Assembly (NCBI RefSeq): GCF_022761125.1
Contig: NZ_JAKWJR010000007.1
Coordinates: forward strand, 62,001-126,000
Length of the DNA stretch: 64,000 bases
Direction of reading: 5' to 3'
DNA from: Nocardioides sp. SR21
Lineage (GTDB): Bacteria; Actinomycetota; Actinomycetes; Propionibacteriales; Nocardioidaceae
A program made the translations under genes and the position numbers. This document shows positions 9,501-18,552 of the stretch, in pieces; position 1 is the stretch's first letter; each line of letters begins with the position of its first letter. A model generated the notes under the pieces. It was not told where the DNA came from and did not search any database. It was given only the letters and a program-made list of their open reading frames with translations.

Positions 9501-10304
9501 CGCGCCCTCGCGATCTACTCGGAGCTCGGGAACCTTCCGGGAGAGGCGGCCGCCACGAACATCCTCGGCGCGTACGCCTTCTTCGCGGGGGAGTGGGACG
9601 ACGCCGTCGCGTTGTACCGACGGTCCCGGATCGCTCGCGAGCGCACCGGCGACCCGGCCGGCATCGCGACCGCGAACGCGAACCTCGCCGAGGTCCTGCT
9701 CGAGCAGGGTGTCCTGGACGAGGCCGATGCCCTGCTCGCCTCCGCCTCGTCGGTGTGGCGCGCCGACGACGACCTGTGGAGCGTCGCTTTCGCCGACCGT
9801 CTGAGAGGGCTCTGCCGGTGCCGGTCCGGTGCGTTCGAGGCCGCGGGTGTCCTGCTCGAGAGCGCGCGGGCAGGGTTCGCGGCACTGGGCGCCTCGGCCG
9901 ATGTCGTCGAGACCGACGTCGTGATCGCCGAGCTGATGCTGCTCACGGGCCGGGCCGAGGAGGCGGTCGAGCTGCTCGACCACGCCCTCGCGGGCGATCC
10001 GGCGCGCGGAGGGTTGGAGCACCTGCTGCCGGCGATCTACCGACTGCGCGGCACTGCCTGCGCCGTGATCTCGCCCGACAGCGACCTCCAGGACCTGACT
10101 CGTGCGCTCGAGATCAGCCGAGATCGCGAAGCAGCGCACGAGGTCGCGCTGGCCATCCGCGCCCTGCAGCTCGTCTCCGGCTGGCGTGGCCAGGAAGTCG
10201 TGCCCGCGTTCGCGGCGGAGGGTGCCCGCCTCGAGGCGCGGCTGAGCCTCGGCGTCCGCAGGCAGCCCGAGCCGCGCTACGAGGTCGTCGGCGGGGCTAC
10301 TTGA
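6501..10304 (+). CDS. Tandem class III cyclase - AAA ATPase - TPR protein (soluble adenylyl cyclase-like)
   Basis: 1267 residues from ATG 6501; GTG codons 12 and 9 nt upstream are alternatives. First cyclase domain about 33-215: FADVSGFT supplies metal Asp39 and FGGDAV supplies metal Asp89, but it lacks the Asn-Arg pair. Second domain about 240-415: first Asp missing (VAFVGYHG) and GGD replaced by GGK, but GDPVNLGARVM keeps transition-state Asn363 and Arg367. Together they could build one composite active site, as in mammalian soluble adenylyl cyclase. An AAA/STAND ATPase follows (Walker A ADPGAGKS near 459-466, Walker B VVLCIEDAQWMDD), then TPR-like helices to the end. Gln85 sits where soluble cyclases usually have Lys, so activity is uncertain. 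It is divergent from the MBL gene and ends 8 nt inside the convergent vWA gene. Confidence 0.88.
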   Translation: MSGADAFEVYVPRLVREWALHDDSTSLHRRMPGTLVFADVSGFTKMSERLSRQGKVGAENIVGVIESCFTRLLAVASSFGGTLVQFGGDAVLLFFRDTAHEQRAAAASLEMRRTIRSLGELTLAVAGVRLSMTVGVHSGDFDWFLVGRSHRQLVLGGAAASHLVTLEAAAERGQILVGPSTAAALDRRNLGATGDTALRLVGTVAAPPYDLVRLPPAPDMDRFVASGLRRTVAAGRGESEHRTATVAFVGYHGLDEVIERLGAGEAARRLDALVVGTQEAIDARGICFQSADLAVDGGKFYLSAGAPLSTGQDEENMLLALREIVSLDVGLTLRAGVNSGPVFTGEIDGGARATFLTMGDPVNLGARVMSKARPGTVYSTAPVLDRSRTLFDLTPVPPFSVKGKARPVTAFEVGAARGARNDVASTDVPLVGREPELEAFLAARTAAQRGSGTYLQVVADPGAGKSRLLQEFQADDSMPFRRVACRLYQSSTPYFPFSELLGELLSLSETNREAELRQLVGERRPDLMPWLSLIATACGVLVEPSPEVLALELEFLHEQLESAVVSLLETVLTEPVVLCIEDAQWMDDASCQLTNALVSGLDARPWVVIVAQRPDPGGQTEQIRPADVVLHLHPLGAEQLALLVEALTENHPLPAHEVATLVERSGGNPLFLLELLNAVQSGDDADSLPTTVQGLLTARIDRLESAERTLLRHLSVLGAGFDREYVHDVLPSGARDGDDGLPQLDEFLRADDRGWLWFRHHLVRDVAYEGLPYRVRRELHERVGESILRRGGGEVDDLVPLLSLHFHEAGRHEEAWRYSTEAGDRAKAMYANVEAATLYRRALHSAAQVDVDGGVRVQTLESLGDVEELTGNLLGARKTYAAARRLSAGEPVVEARMLLKTAFIDEQLGRYVSAVRSVYRGLRVLDSVDAAADDLRAELYAWLGATRLRQGRFADAARAGAEAVRLAGPLGDSPTLARALMALDVARSHLEGGTDLSGTRRALAIYSELGNLPGEAAATNILGAYAFFAGEWDDAVALYRRSRIARERTGDPAGIATANANLAEVLLEQGVLDEADALLASASSVWRADDDLWSVAFADRLRGLCRCRSGAFEAAGVLLESARAGFAALGASADVVETDVVIAELMLLTGRAEEAVELLDHALAGDPARGGLEHLLPAIYRLRGTACAVISPDSDLQDLTRALEISRDREAAHEVALAIRALQLVSGWRGQEVVPAFAAEGARLEARLSLGVRRQPEPRYEVVGGAT

Positions 10305-11685
10305 TCGTGATCTTCGGGTCGGCGTTGAACTTCAGGAAGTACTGGACGCGGCCGTCCGGGCGATAGCTGATCGTGCTGCACGGGATCGGTTCGGGGATGC
10401 CGAACCGGTCACGGATCCAGCGGATCAGCAGGTTGCTGGAGCACTGAGCCTTGATGCGAGTGCCGTCCAGGTAGATCGCCGCCTTCAACCGGTCGAGGAT
10501 CGACACCCGCTGGGCGGTCGTCAGCGTGACGCTGGCGATCGGCCCGTTCGGGTCGGTCGTGGGGAATCCGACGTTGAACCCGGACTTGCACGGTGAGCCG
10601 CCGCAGTCGGGTGGCGTGGTAGCGGTCGGAGCGATGGTGACCACCTCGTTGAACTCGCCCGGCGCACGGAACTCCAGTGTCGACCTGCCGGGGTCGGTGG
10701 CCGATCCGCTGCAGGTGGCGGTCCCGGTGCAGTCGACCACCACGGTGCCCGCGGGCAGGACGCTGATCGTGCTGCAGTCGCTGACCGTTCCGGTCCCGCC
10801 GGCATCCGTGGCGTGCGCGACCGCGCACACGACCTGACCGTTGCCGGCAGCGATCCCGGTGAGGGTCGTGGAGAACGGCGTGGAGCTCTGGCCCTGCGCT
10901 GTGACCGGCAGGGTCTGCACGACCGTGCCGTTGACCGTGATGTCGACGCTGTCGAGCGTTGAGTCGATGGTGTCGGTGACGACACTCGGCAGCGCGTCGA
11001 GGGACGAGACCACCTGGCACTCGCTGCCCGCCGCGCCCTGGCTGACAGCCTGCTGGAGGGTCGCGCTGCATCCGGCACCGGCGATCGCGAATGCCTTGAT
11101 GACGATGGCGCCGACCCCGGAGACCGGGGCGGTCGTGCCGTCACCGTCGGTGAGCAGCACCATGACGTCCTTGGGCGACGTCCCCGAGGCCGTGAGCATG
11201 TCGCGGGCGCGCGTGATGCCCACGTTGAACTCGGTGCTGCCGGACGACGTGAACGCGCTGAGGTCGTTGCTGAAGGCTGCGGGGGAGACCAGCGGCACCG
11301 TCGCCGTGCCCGGGAAGGCGACGACGCCGACCGCGGCGATCGGTGATCGGACCTGGTCGACCGAGGTGACCACGCTCTGCGTGGTCGCCTTCTCGCAGCT
11401 GAGTATCGTTCCGCAGGACAGGCCGGAGGACGCGGCCGTGCTGGTCGAGGTGTCGAGCACGAAGGCGAGATCGGTGTCCTTCACCGCGGTGCCCTGGCCG
11501 ACGTCGACCGTCCCGGCGACCGGGATCCCCGCGCCGGCGACGAACGAAGCGCCGTCAGCAGGGCCGGTCAGCGTCGTCGTGACGGACGTGCCGCCGCCGA
11601 TCGTTCCGGTGTCCGCGAACCCGGCGGGCGCCATGGTCAGCGCGAGCAACGTGGCGACGGACAGCGCAGTCAGAGTTCGCTTCAT
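10297..11685 (-). CDS. Secreted von Willebrand factor A domain protein
   Basis: 462 residues. A Sec signal peptide (MKRTLTALSV...APAGFAD) is followed by a short Ig-like stretch and a vWA domain from about residue 72 with the MIDAS motif DTSTS (78-82), a later Thr/Ser region and LLTDGDG as the second metal motif. After about residue 255 come Ig-like segments (VDITVNGTVVQTLPVTAQG) and a C-terminal region ending in FLKFNADPKITIK with no LPXTG anchor. Several Cys pairs suit an extracytoplasmic protein. The ligand is unknown; adhesion or protein binding is the usual vWA role. A good ribosome-binding site (GGTGGAG) precedes ATG 11685. The stop overlaps the end of the cyclase gene. Confidence 0.85.
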   Translation of the reverse strand: MKRTLTALSVATLLALTMAPAGFADTGTIGGGTSVTTTLTGPADGASFVAGAGIPVAGTVDVGQGTAVKDTDLAFVLDTSTSTAASSGLSCGTILSCEKATTQSVVTSVDQVRSPIAAVGVVAFPGTATVPLVSPAAFSNDLSAFTSSGSTEFNVGITRARDMLTASGTSPKDVMVLLTDGDGTTAPVSGVGAIVIKAFAIAGAGCSATLQQAVSQGAAGSECQVVSSLDALPSVVTDTIDSTLDSVDITVNGTVVQTLPVTAQGQSSTPFSTTLTGIAAGNGQVVCAVAHATDAGGTGTVSDCSTISVLPAGTVVVDCTGTATCSGSATDPGRSTLEFRAPGEFNEVVTIAPTATTPPDCGGSPCKSGFNVGFPTTDPNGPIASVTLTTAQRVSILDRLKAAIYLDGTRIKAQCSSNLLIRWIRDRFGIPEPIPCSTISYRPDGRVQYFLKFNADPKITIK

Positions 11686-11910
11686 GGAGGCTCCACCTCA
11701 GGGTCGGGGGCGAGAGATGACTTCCGCGGACCCGCGCGGTGGAACGTTGCCCGAGCAGGTGCGAGCCGGTCCAGCACCCTCGATACGACCGCCTTCCGGG
11801 TGACGCGGTCAACGAAAGCGAGCCGCAATCCCCAATGTCGGTGATGTCGTGGAGTCGGTGGGCGGCCGCAGCCGGTCGGGTGGGTTGGCGGAGTGCAGGA
11901 GGATGGCGCT

Positions 11911-13866
<1,956 letters not shown>

Positions 13867-13899
13867 CCAGCGCCGCGGTCGAGGCACGTCGTCACGGGG

Positions 13900-13938
13900 G
13901 GTTTCGAGACAGGCGCCAGCGCGCCTTCCTCGACCACC
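13900..13938. repeat. Dispersed TCGAG-rich intergenic repeat, copy 1
   Basis: GGTTTCGAGAC at one end and CTCGACCACC at the other surround AGGCGCCAGCGCG. The same vocabulary (GTCGAGAC, CTCGACCACC, gcgccagcg) recurs in other gaps of this window, most clearly at 52772-52863, so this is a member of a degenerate dispersed repeat family. Confidence 0.55.
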
Positions 13939-13966
13939 CGTCGGCGCCACCTGCCACCCTCGTCGC

Positions 13967-14641
13967 ATGACAGCTGGCGCGGATGATGACGTCCCGGGTC
14001 GGATGGGCGGCACGCCCGAGCGGCCGGCGCGCTTCTTCCGGGACGCCGAGGAGTTCGGTGCGTGGCTGGCGCTCTGCCACGACTCCGAGACCGAGCTCTG
14101 GATGGGGCTCAACCGTGCGCACGTGCCCGATCGCGGTCTCACGTGGGAGCAGGCGGTGCCCGAGGCCCTGTGCTGGGGGTGGATCGACTCGCTCGCCCAG
14201 CGCATCGACGACGACACGAGGCGGCAGCGGTGGACGCCGCGCAAGAAGACCTCCCGCTGGAGCAAGGTCAACCTGGACCTGGTCGAGAGGCTGCGCGCCG
14301 AGGGGCGGATGCAGCCGAGCGGACTGGCGATCTGGGAGCAGCGCGGTAGCGAGGAGACGGGGTACAGCCACGGGCGTCTCCCGGCGGAGCTCCCCGACCC
14401 CTACGCGTCCCGGCTGGCTTCATCGCGAGCGGCCCGCGCCTTCTGGGAGGCCTCGACCGCGACCTATCGCAAGGTCTGCACGGCCTGGGTGACCTCGGCG
14501 AAGCAGGAGGCCACCCGCGACCGCCGGGCGGCCCAGCTGATCGCGTGCTGCGAGGCCGGCGAGCTCATCCCCAGCCAGCGGTACGGCCAGGCGCCGAGCT
14601 GGGTGGAGCGGGCTGCGGCCGCGGCCTCAGCGGCGCGCTGA
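13967..14641 (+). CDS. YdeI/OmpD-associated family protein
   Basis: 224 residues. The core FFRDAEEFGAWLALCHDSETELWMGLNRAHV, LTWEQAVPEALCWGWIDS and RWTPRKKTSRWSKVN motifs match the YdeI/OmpD-associated (bacteriocin-protection-like) family, cytosolic proteins of about 200 residues. The biochemical role is unknown; in enterobacteria members are linked to antimicrobial-peptide tolerance. The N-terminal 14 residues are acidic and poorly conserved, so the ATG at 13967 is reasonable but not proven. The 3' end overlaps the convergent ArsR gene by 15 nt. Confidence 0.8.
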   Translation: MTAGADDDVPGRMGGTPERPARFFRDAEEFGAWLALCHDSETELWMGLNRAHVPDRGLTWEQAVPEALCWGWIDSLAQRIDDDTRRQRWTPRKKTSRWSKVNLDLVERLRAEGRMQPSGLAIWEQRGSEETGYSHGRLPAELPDPYASRLASSRAARAFWEASTATYRKVCTAWVTSAKQEATRDRRAAQLIACCEAGELIPSQRYGQAPSWVERAAAAASAAR

Positions 14642-15604
14642 TGCGCCGACCAGCCGGTCCCCGAGGTCGGAGCGGAGGTAGAGCACCGACCGGCCGTGCC
14701 GCGCCGAGGTGAGCAGGCCGCCGTCGCGCAGCGCGCGCAGGTGCTGGTTGACCGCACTGGTCGTCACCCCGAGCCGCACGGCGAGCTCGGTCGACGACGC
14801 GGGCGACTCGAGGAGCCCGAGCAGCCTGGCGCGGACGACGCCGAGCAGGTCCGCGAGCGCATCGCGGTCGCCGGGCGCCTGGGCCTCCCAGAGCGTGCCG
14901 ACCCCACGGGCGCCGTACAGGATCAGCGGCGGTTCGTCGGGCGAGATCGGCGCGGTCGCGTTGCGGCTGAACAGCGTGGGCGCCAGGGTCAGCCCCTCAC
15001 CGGCGGTCGAGCGCCGGAAGCCGGCCTTGGAGCTCAGCTCCACCCGCACCACGTCGTCGACGAGCCGGATCCGCGGCGACAGGTCGGCGAACATCGCGGC
15101 CAGCCCCTCGCGCGCGATCACCCGGCCGCGGTAGACGATGTCGGCCTCGAGCACGGTCCGCATCCGCGGCCACCAGGGCTCGAAGCAGGTGTCCCAGTAC
15201 GCCGCCAGCGCGCGCACGACCCGGCGCAGCAGCCGGTCCCGGCGCCCGGTGAGCACGGCCGGCCTGCCGTGCGGATGCACCTCGTCGATGTCGTCGCGCA
15301 GCACGTCGAGCGAGGTGTCCGCGACTGCCGCGAGCTTGTCGTCGAAGCGGGTGAGAGGTGAGCTCGGTCGCGGGGTGAGGAAGTCCGGGGTCCAGAGGTT
15401 GTCGTTGGTCAGCGCGAGCAGCAGCTCGCCGTCGAGGTGCGCCCGGGCATCTGCGGTGAGGTTGAGCCAGGGCAGCATCAGGGGGTAGCGACCGGGCTCG
15501 CGCCAGGTCCGCAGCGACAGCGCCAGCTCGTTCAGCGGCGACAGCGCGAACCGCACCTCGCCGAGGTCGGCCCCGGCCAGCTCGTACTCGATCAGCCCGG
15601 CCAT
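14627..15604 (-). CDS. ArsR-family HTH transcriptional regulator with long N-terminal domain
   Basis: 325 residues from ATG 15604; an in-frame TTG at 15613 is the alternative. The C-terminal 80 residues are a winged HTH (SSTELAVRLGVTTSAVNQHLRALRDGGLL then a basic wing RHGRSVLY). The N-terminal 240 residues are a DUF5937-like domain typical of actinobacterial ArsR regulators; the ligand is unknown and no obvious metal-binding Cys cluster is present. A perfect palindrome covers the start codon, and an MFS transporter gene diverges 57 nt away, which suggests autorepression and control of that transporter. Confidence 0.87.
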   Translation of the reverse strand: MAGLIEYELAGADLGEVRFALSPLNELALSLRTWREPGRYPLMLPWLNLTADARAHLDGELLLALTNDNLWTPDFLTPRPSSPLTRFDDKLAAVADTSLDVLRDDIDEVHPHGRPAVLTGRRDRLLRRVVRALAAYWDTCFEPWWPRMRTVLEADIVYRGRVIAREGLAAMFADLSPRIRLVDDVVRVELSSKAGFRRSTAGEGLTLAPTLFSRNATAPISPDEPPLILYGARGVGTLWEAQAPGDRDALADLLGVVRARLLGLLESPASSTELAVRLGVTTSAVNQHLRALRDGGLLTSARHGRSVLYLRSDLGDRLVGASARR

Positions 15605-15621
15605 GTAGCACAACGCTACAT
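15603..15621. promoter_or_regulatory. Probable ArsR operator over the regulator start codon
   Basis: ATGTAGC at 15603-15609 and GCTACAT at 15615-15621 form a perfect 7-5-7 inverted repeat. It covers the regulator's ATG and lies 40 nt before the divergent MFS start, the position expected for an autoregulatory ArsR site. Confidence 0.7.
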
Positions 15622-15660
15622 CGTTGGTGCCGCCTCCGAGACCCGTGACAGAACTGTCCC

Positions 15661-16911
15661 GTGCTCGATCGCCTGTCCCGCCTCCTGTATCCCGCCGACC
15701 CCGTCCAGCGCGCGCTCACCGTCGCGACGATGAGCGCCTCGCTCTCGACCGGTCTCTTCTACAGCGTCAGTGCGCTCTACTTCACGCGGGTGATCGGGCT
15801 GGAGGCGACGACGGTCGGCATCGGCCTGACCATCGCCGGCGCGGTGGGTGTCGTCGCCTCGTTCGTCGGTGGCTACGCGACCGAGCGGATGGGAGCGGAT
15901 CGCCTCCAGCTGTGGGCGAACGCCGTGCAGGGACTGGCGTTCCTCGCCTACGTCTTCGCCGGGAGCGCGCTCGCGTTCACGCTGGTCGCCTGCGTCGCGG
16001 TGGGCAGCCGCAGCCTGCAGGGCACCGCGAAGGCGACCGTCCAGGCGCGCTGGTTCGAGAGTTCCGAGCGGGTCGAGATCCGCGCCCGGCTGCGGGTGAT
16101 CACCAACGTCTTCATCGGCCTCGGCACCGTGCTCGCGGGTGCCGCGCTGCTCGTCGACACGGCGCCGGCGTACCAGGCCACGATGGTCGCGGTCGGGGTG
16201 TTCGCCGCCCTCGCGACCGTGCCGCTGGCCGGGCTGCGCCGGGTCGAGGGCTTCGCCGCCCGCATGGACGCGCACCTCGAGCCCGACCGGGTGCCCGGAC
16301 CCTCGCCGCTGCGCGACCGCACCTACGTCACGTCGGTCGCCCTGAACTCCGTGATCGCGATGCAGTTCGGCCTCACCAGCGTCGGCGTCCCGCTCTGGAT
16401 CGTCACCCGCACCGAGGCACCCGAGGTCGTGATCTCGCTGCTGCTGGTGCTCAACACCGTGTTCGTCGCGCTCTTCCAGGTGCGCGCCGCGCGCGGGACC
16501 CACGACATCGGCGTCGCCGGCCGGACGGTACGCCGCGGCAGCCTGCTGCTCGCCGCCGCGTGCCTGCTGTACGGCGCCTCCGGCAGCCTCGGCCCCGTCG
16601 CGGCGGTCGCGATCCTCGTGGTCGCCGAGCTGCTCGCCTCGTGGGCGGAGATCTGGTGCGAGGCCGGCGGCTGGGGCCTGGCCTTCGAGCTCGCCGACCC
16701 GCTCAGCGCCGGGCGCTACCAGGGGCTCTCCCAGACGGGCTACTCGCTCGCCGGCATGCTCGCCCCGGCGCTGGTCACCGCCACCGCGGTCGACCACGGC
16801 ATGCCGGGCTGGGTGTTCCTCGCGGCGGTCTTCGCCCTCGCCGGGACGGCGGTCGGGGTGCTGGCGAAGCGCGCCGCCGCACGCGCTCCCGAGGTCGTGC
16901 TGGTCGCGTAG
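15661..16911 (+). CDS. MFS transporter
   Basis: 416 residues from GTG 15661. Twelve predicted helices with the MFS loop VGGYATERMGADRL after helix 2. It resembles actinobacterial MFS exporters of unknown substrate. It is divergent from the ArsR gene with the palindrome at 15603-15621 between them, so it is the probable target of that regulator. No strong ribosome-binding site is visible, so a short leader or leaderless transcript is possible. Confidence 0.85.
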   Translation: MLDRLSRLLYPADPVQRALTVATMSASLSTGLFYSVSALYFTRVIGLEATTVGIGLTIAGAVGVVASFVGGYATERMGADRLQLWANAVQGLAFLAYVFAGSALAFTLVACVAVGSRSLQGTAKATVQARWFESSERVEIRARLRVITNVFIGLGTVLAGAALLVDTAPAYQATMVAVGVFAALATVPLAGLRRVEGFAARMDAHLEPDRVPGPSPLRDRTYVTSVALNSVIAMQFGLTSVGVPLWIVTRTEAPEVVISLLLVLNTVFVALFQVRAARGTHDIGVAGRTVRRGSLLLAAACLLYGASGSLGPVAAVAILVVAELLASWAEIWCEAGGWGLAFELADPLSAGRYQGLSQTGYSLAGMLAPALVTATAVDHGMPGWVFLAAVFALAGTAVGVLAKRAAARAPEVVLVA

Positions 16912-16927
16912 CCGTCAGCGCAGTACG

Positions 16928-16949
16928 TTGACACTCTCACTGTGAGAGT
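16928..16949 (+). promoter_or_regulatory. Operator/promoter of the choline oxidation pair
   Basis: TTGACA at 16928-16933 is a perfect -35 hexamer. It runs into ACTCTCAC-T-GTGAGAGT (16933-16949), a perfect 8-1-8 inverted repeat. A protein bound there would block the promoter. No good -10 is seen 17 nt downstream (GGCACT), so activation or a non-standard -10 is possible. The regulator is not in this window. Confidence 0.65.
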
Positions 16950-16971
16950 CGGCACTGCGCTGAGGAGCGGC

Positions 16972-18552
16972 ATGGCTGAGGACACGTACGACTACGTCGT
17001 TGTGGGCGCGGGCAGCGCCGGCGCGGTGGTGGCAGCTCGACTGTCGGAGGACCCGGGCGTCAGCGTGCTGCTGCTCGAGGCCGGCGGCGAGGCGGACGCC
17101 GACGAGATCAACGTCCCGGCGGCCTTCGCGTCCCTGTTCAAGACCAAGCGTGATTGGAACTACGAGACCACCGAGCAGAAGCAGCTGCACGGTCGCCGCA
17201 CGTACTGGCCGCGGATGAAGGCGCTCGGCGGCTGCTCGTCGATGAACGCGATGATCTACATCCGCGGCAACCCGCTCGACTTCGACACCTGGCGCGACCA
17301 GTACGGCGCGACCGGGTGGGGGTACGACGACGTGCTGCCGTACTTCCTGCGCTCCGAGGACAACGCCCGGCTGTCCGGGCCGTTCCACGCCCAGGGCGGG
17401 CCGCTGCGCGTGGAGGACCGGGGCTACACCCACCCGACCACCGACGCGTGGGTCGAGAGCGCGGTCAGCGCCGGGCTGAAGCGCACCGACGACTTCAACG
17501 GCGCGAGCCAGGAGGGCGCCGGGCGCTACCAGGTCACGTGCCGCAAGGGCCGGCGCTGGTCGACGTACAAGGCGTACCTCGAGCCCGCGCGCGGCCGGTC
17601 CAACCTGACCATCACGACCGGAGCCCTGGCGTCGCGCCTCGAGATCGAGGGCGAGCGCGCGACCGGTGTGACGTTCCGGCAGGGCGGCGCCGAGCACACC
17701 GTCCGTGCGCGTCGCGAGGTCATCGTGTCCGGTGGCGCGATCAACAGCCCGCAGCTCCTGCTGCTCTCGGGGATCGGGCCACGCGCGCACCTGGCCGAGG
17801 TCGGCATCGACGCGCGCGTCGACCTGCCGGGCGTCGGCGCGAACCTCCAGGACCACCCGGTGATCCCGCTGATCTGGCACACCCGGGGGACCACGGACCT
17901 CGCCGAGCTCAACAACCTGCGCAACTTCGCGCGCTGGAAGGCGCGCGGCACCGGGCCGCTCACGTCGAACGTCGGGGAAGGTGGCGGCTACTTCGCCAGC
18001 CGCGACGGTCTGCCCGCACCGGACGTCCAGGTGCACGTGGTGCCGACCGCCTTCTACGACAACGGCCTGCACGAGCCGACCACCCGCTCCTTCACGGCCG
18101 CGCCCGCGCTGGTCCACGTCCGGAGCCGGGGTTCGATCCGGCTGCGCTCGGCCGACCCGAGCTGGCACCCCGCGATCGACGCGGCGTACCTCGAGGACCA
18201 GACCGACCTCGACGCGCTGCTCGCGGGAGCCCGCCGTACGTTCGACATCTCCACGCAGGGCGCGCTCGCCGACCTGCTCGAGAAGCCGTGGAACCTGCCG
18301 GCCGACCCGTCGGACGACGACCTGCTCGAGCACATCCGCCGCTACGCGCAGACGCTCTACCACCCGACCTCGACCTGTGCGATGGGCACCGGCGAGGACG
18401 CCGTCGTCGACCCGGACCTGCGCGTGTACGGCGTCTCCGGCCTCCGTGTCGTCGACGCGTCGGTCATGCCCGACGTGCCCCGCGGCAACACCAACGCCCC
18501 CACCATCATGGTGGCCGAGAAGGCCGCCGACCTGATCAGGAGCTCGCGATGA
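16972..18552 (+). CDS. betA: GMC oxidoreductase, probable choline dehydrogenase
   Basis: 526 residues from ATG 16972, preceded by GAGGAG. The FAD-binding Rossmann motif is at the N-terminus (YVVVGAGSAGAVVAARLSE), with the GMC signatures (GGCSSMNAMIYIRGNP; SGGAINSPQLLLLSGIG) and the C-terminal catalytic His and Asn in YHPTSTCAMG and PRGNTNAPTIM. The adjacent aldehyde dehydrogenase, joined by an ATGA overlap, supports choline to betaine aldehyde (BetA) over other GMC alcohols, but the substrate is inferred. Betaine would serve osmoprotection or choline catabolism. A palindromic operator lies just upstream. Confidence 0.82.
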   Translation: MAEDTYDYVVVGAGSAGAVVAARLSEDPGVSVLLLEAGGEADADEINVPAAFASLFKTKRDWNYETTEQKQLHGRRTYWPRMKALGGCSSMNAMIYIRGNPLDFDTWRDQYGATGWGYDDVLPYFLRSEDNARLSGPFHAQGGPLRVEDRGYTHPTTDAWVESAVSAGLKRTDDFNGASQEGAGRYQVTCRKGRRWSTYKAYLEPARGRSNLTITTGALASRLEIEGERATGVTFRQGGAEHTVRARREVIVSGGAINSPQLLLLSGIGPRAHLAEVGIDARVDLPGVGANLQDHPVIPLIWHTRGTTDLAELNNLRNFARWKARGTGPLTSNVGEGGGYFASRDGLPAPDVQVHVVPTAFYDNGLHEPTTRSFTAAPALVHVRSRGSIRLRSADPSWHPAIDAAYLEDQTDLDALLAGARRTFDISTQGALADLLEKPWNLPADPSDDDLLEHIRRYAQTLYHPTSTCAMGTGEDAVVDPDLRVYGVSGLRVVDASVMPDVPRGNTNAPTIMVAEKAADLIRSSR

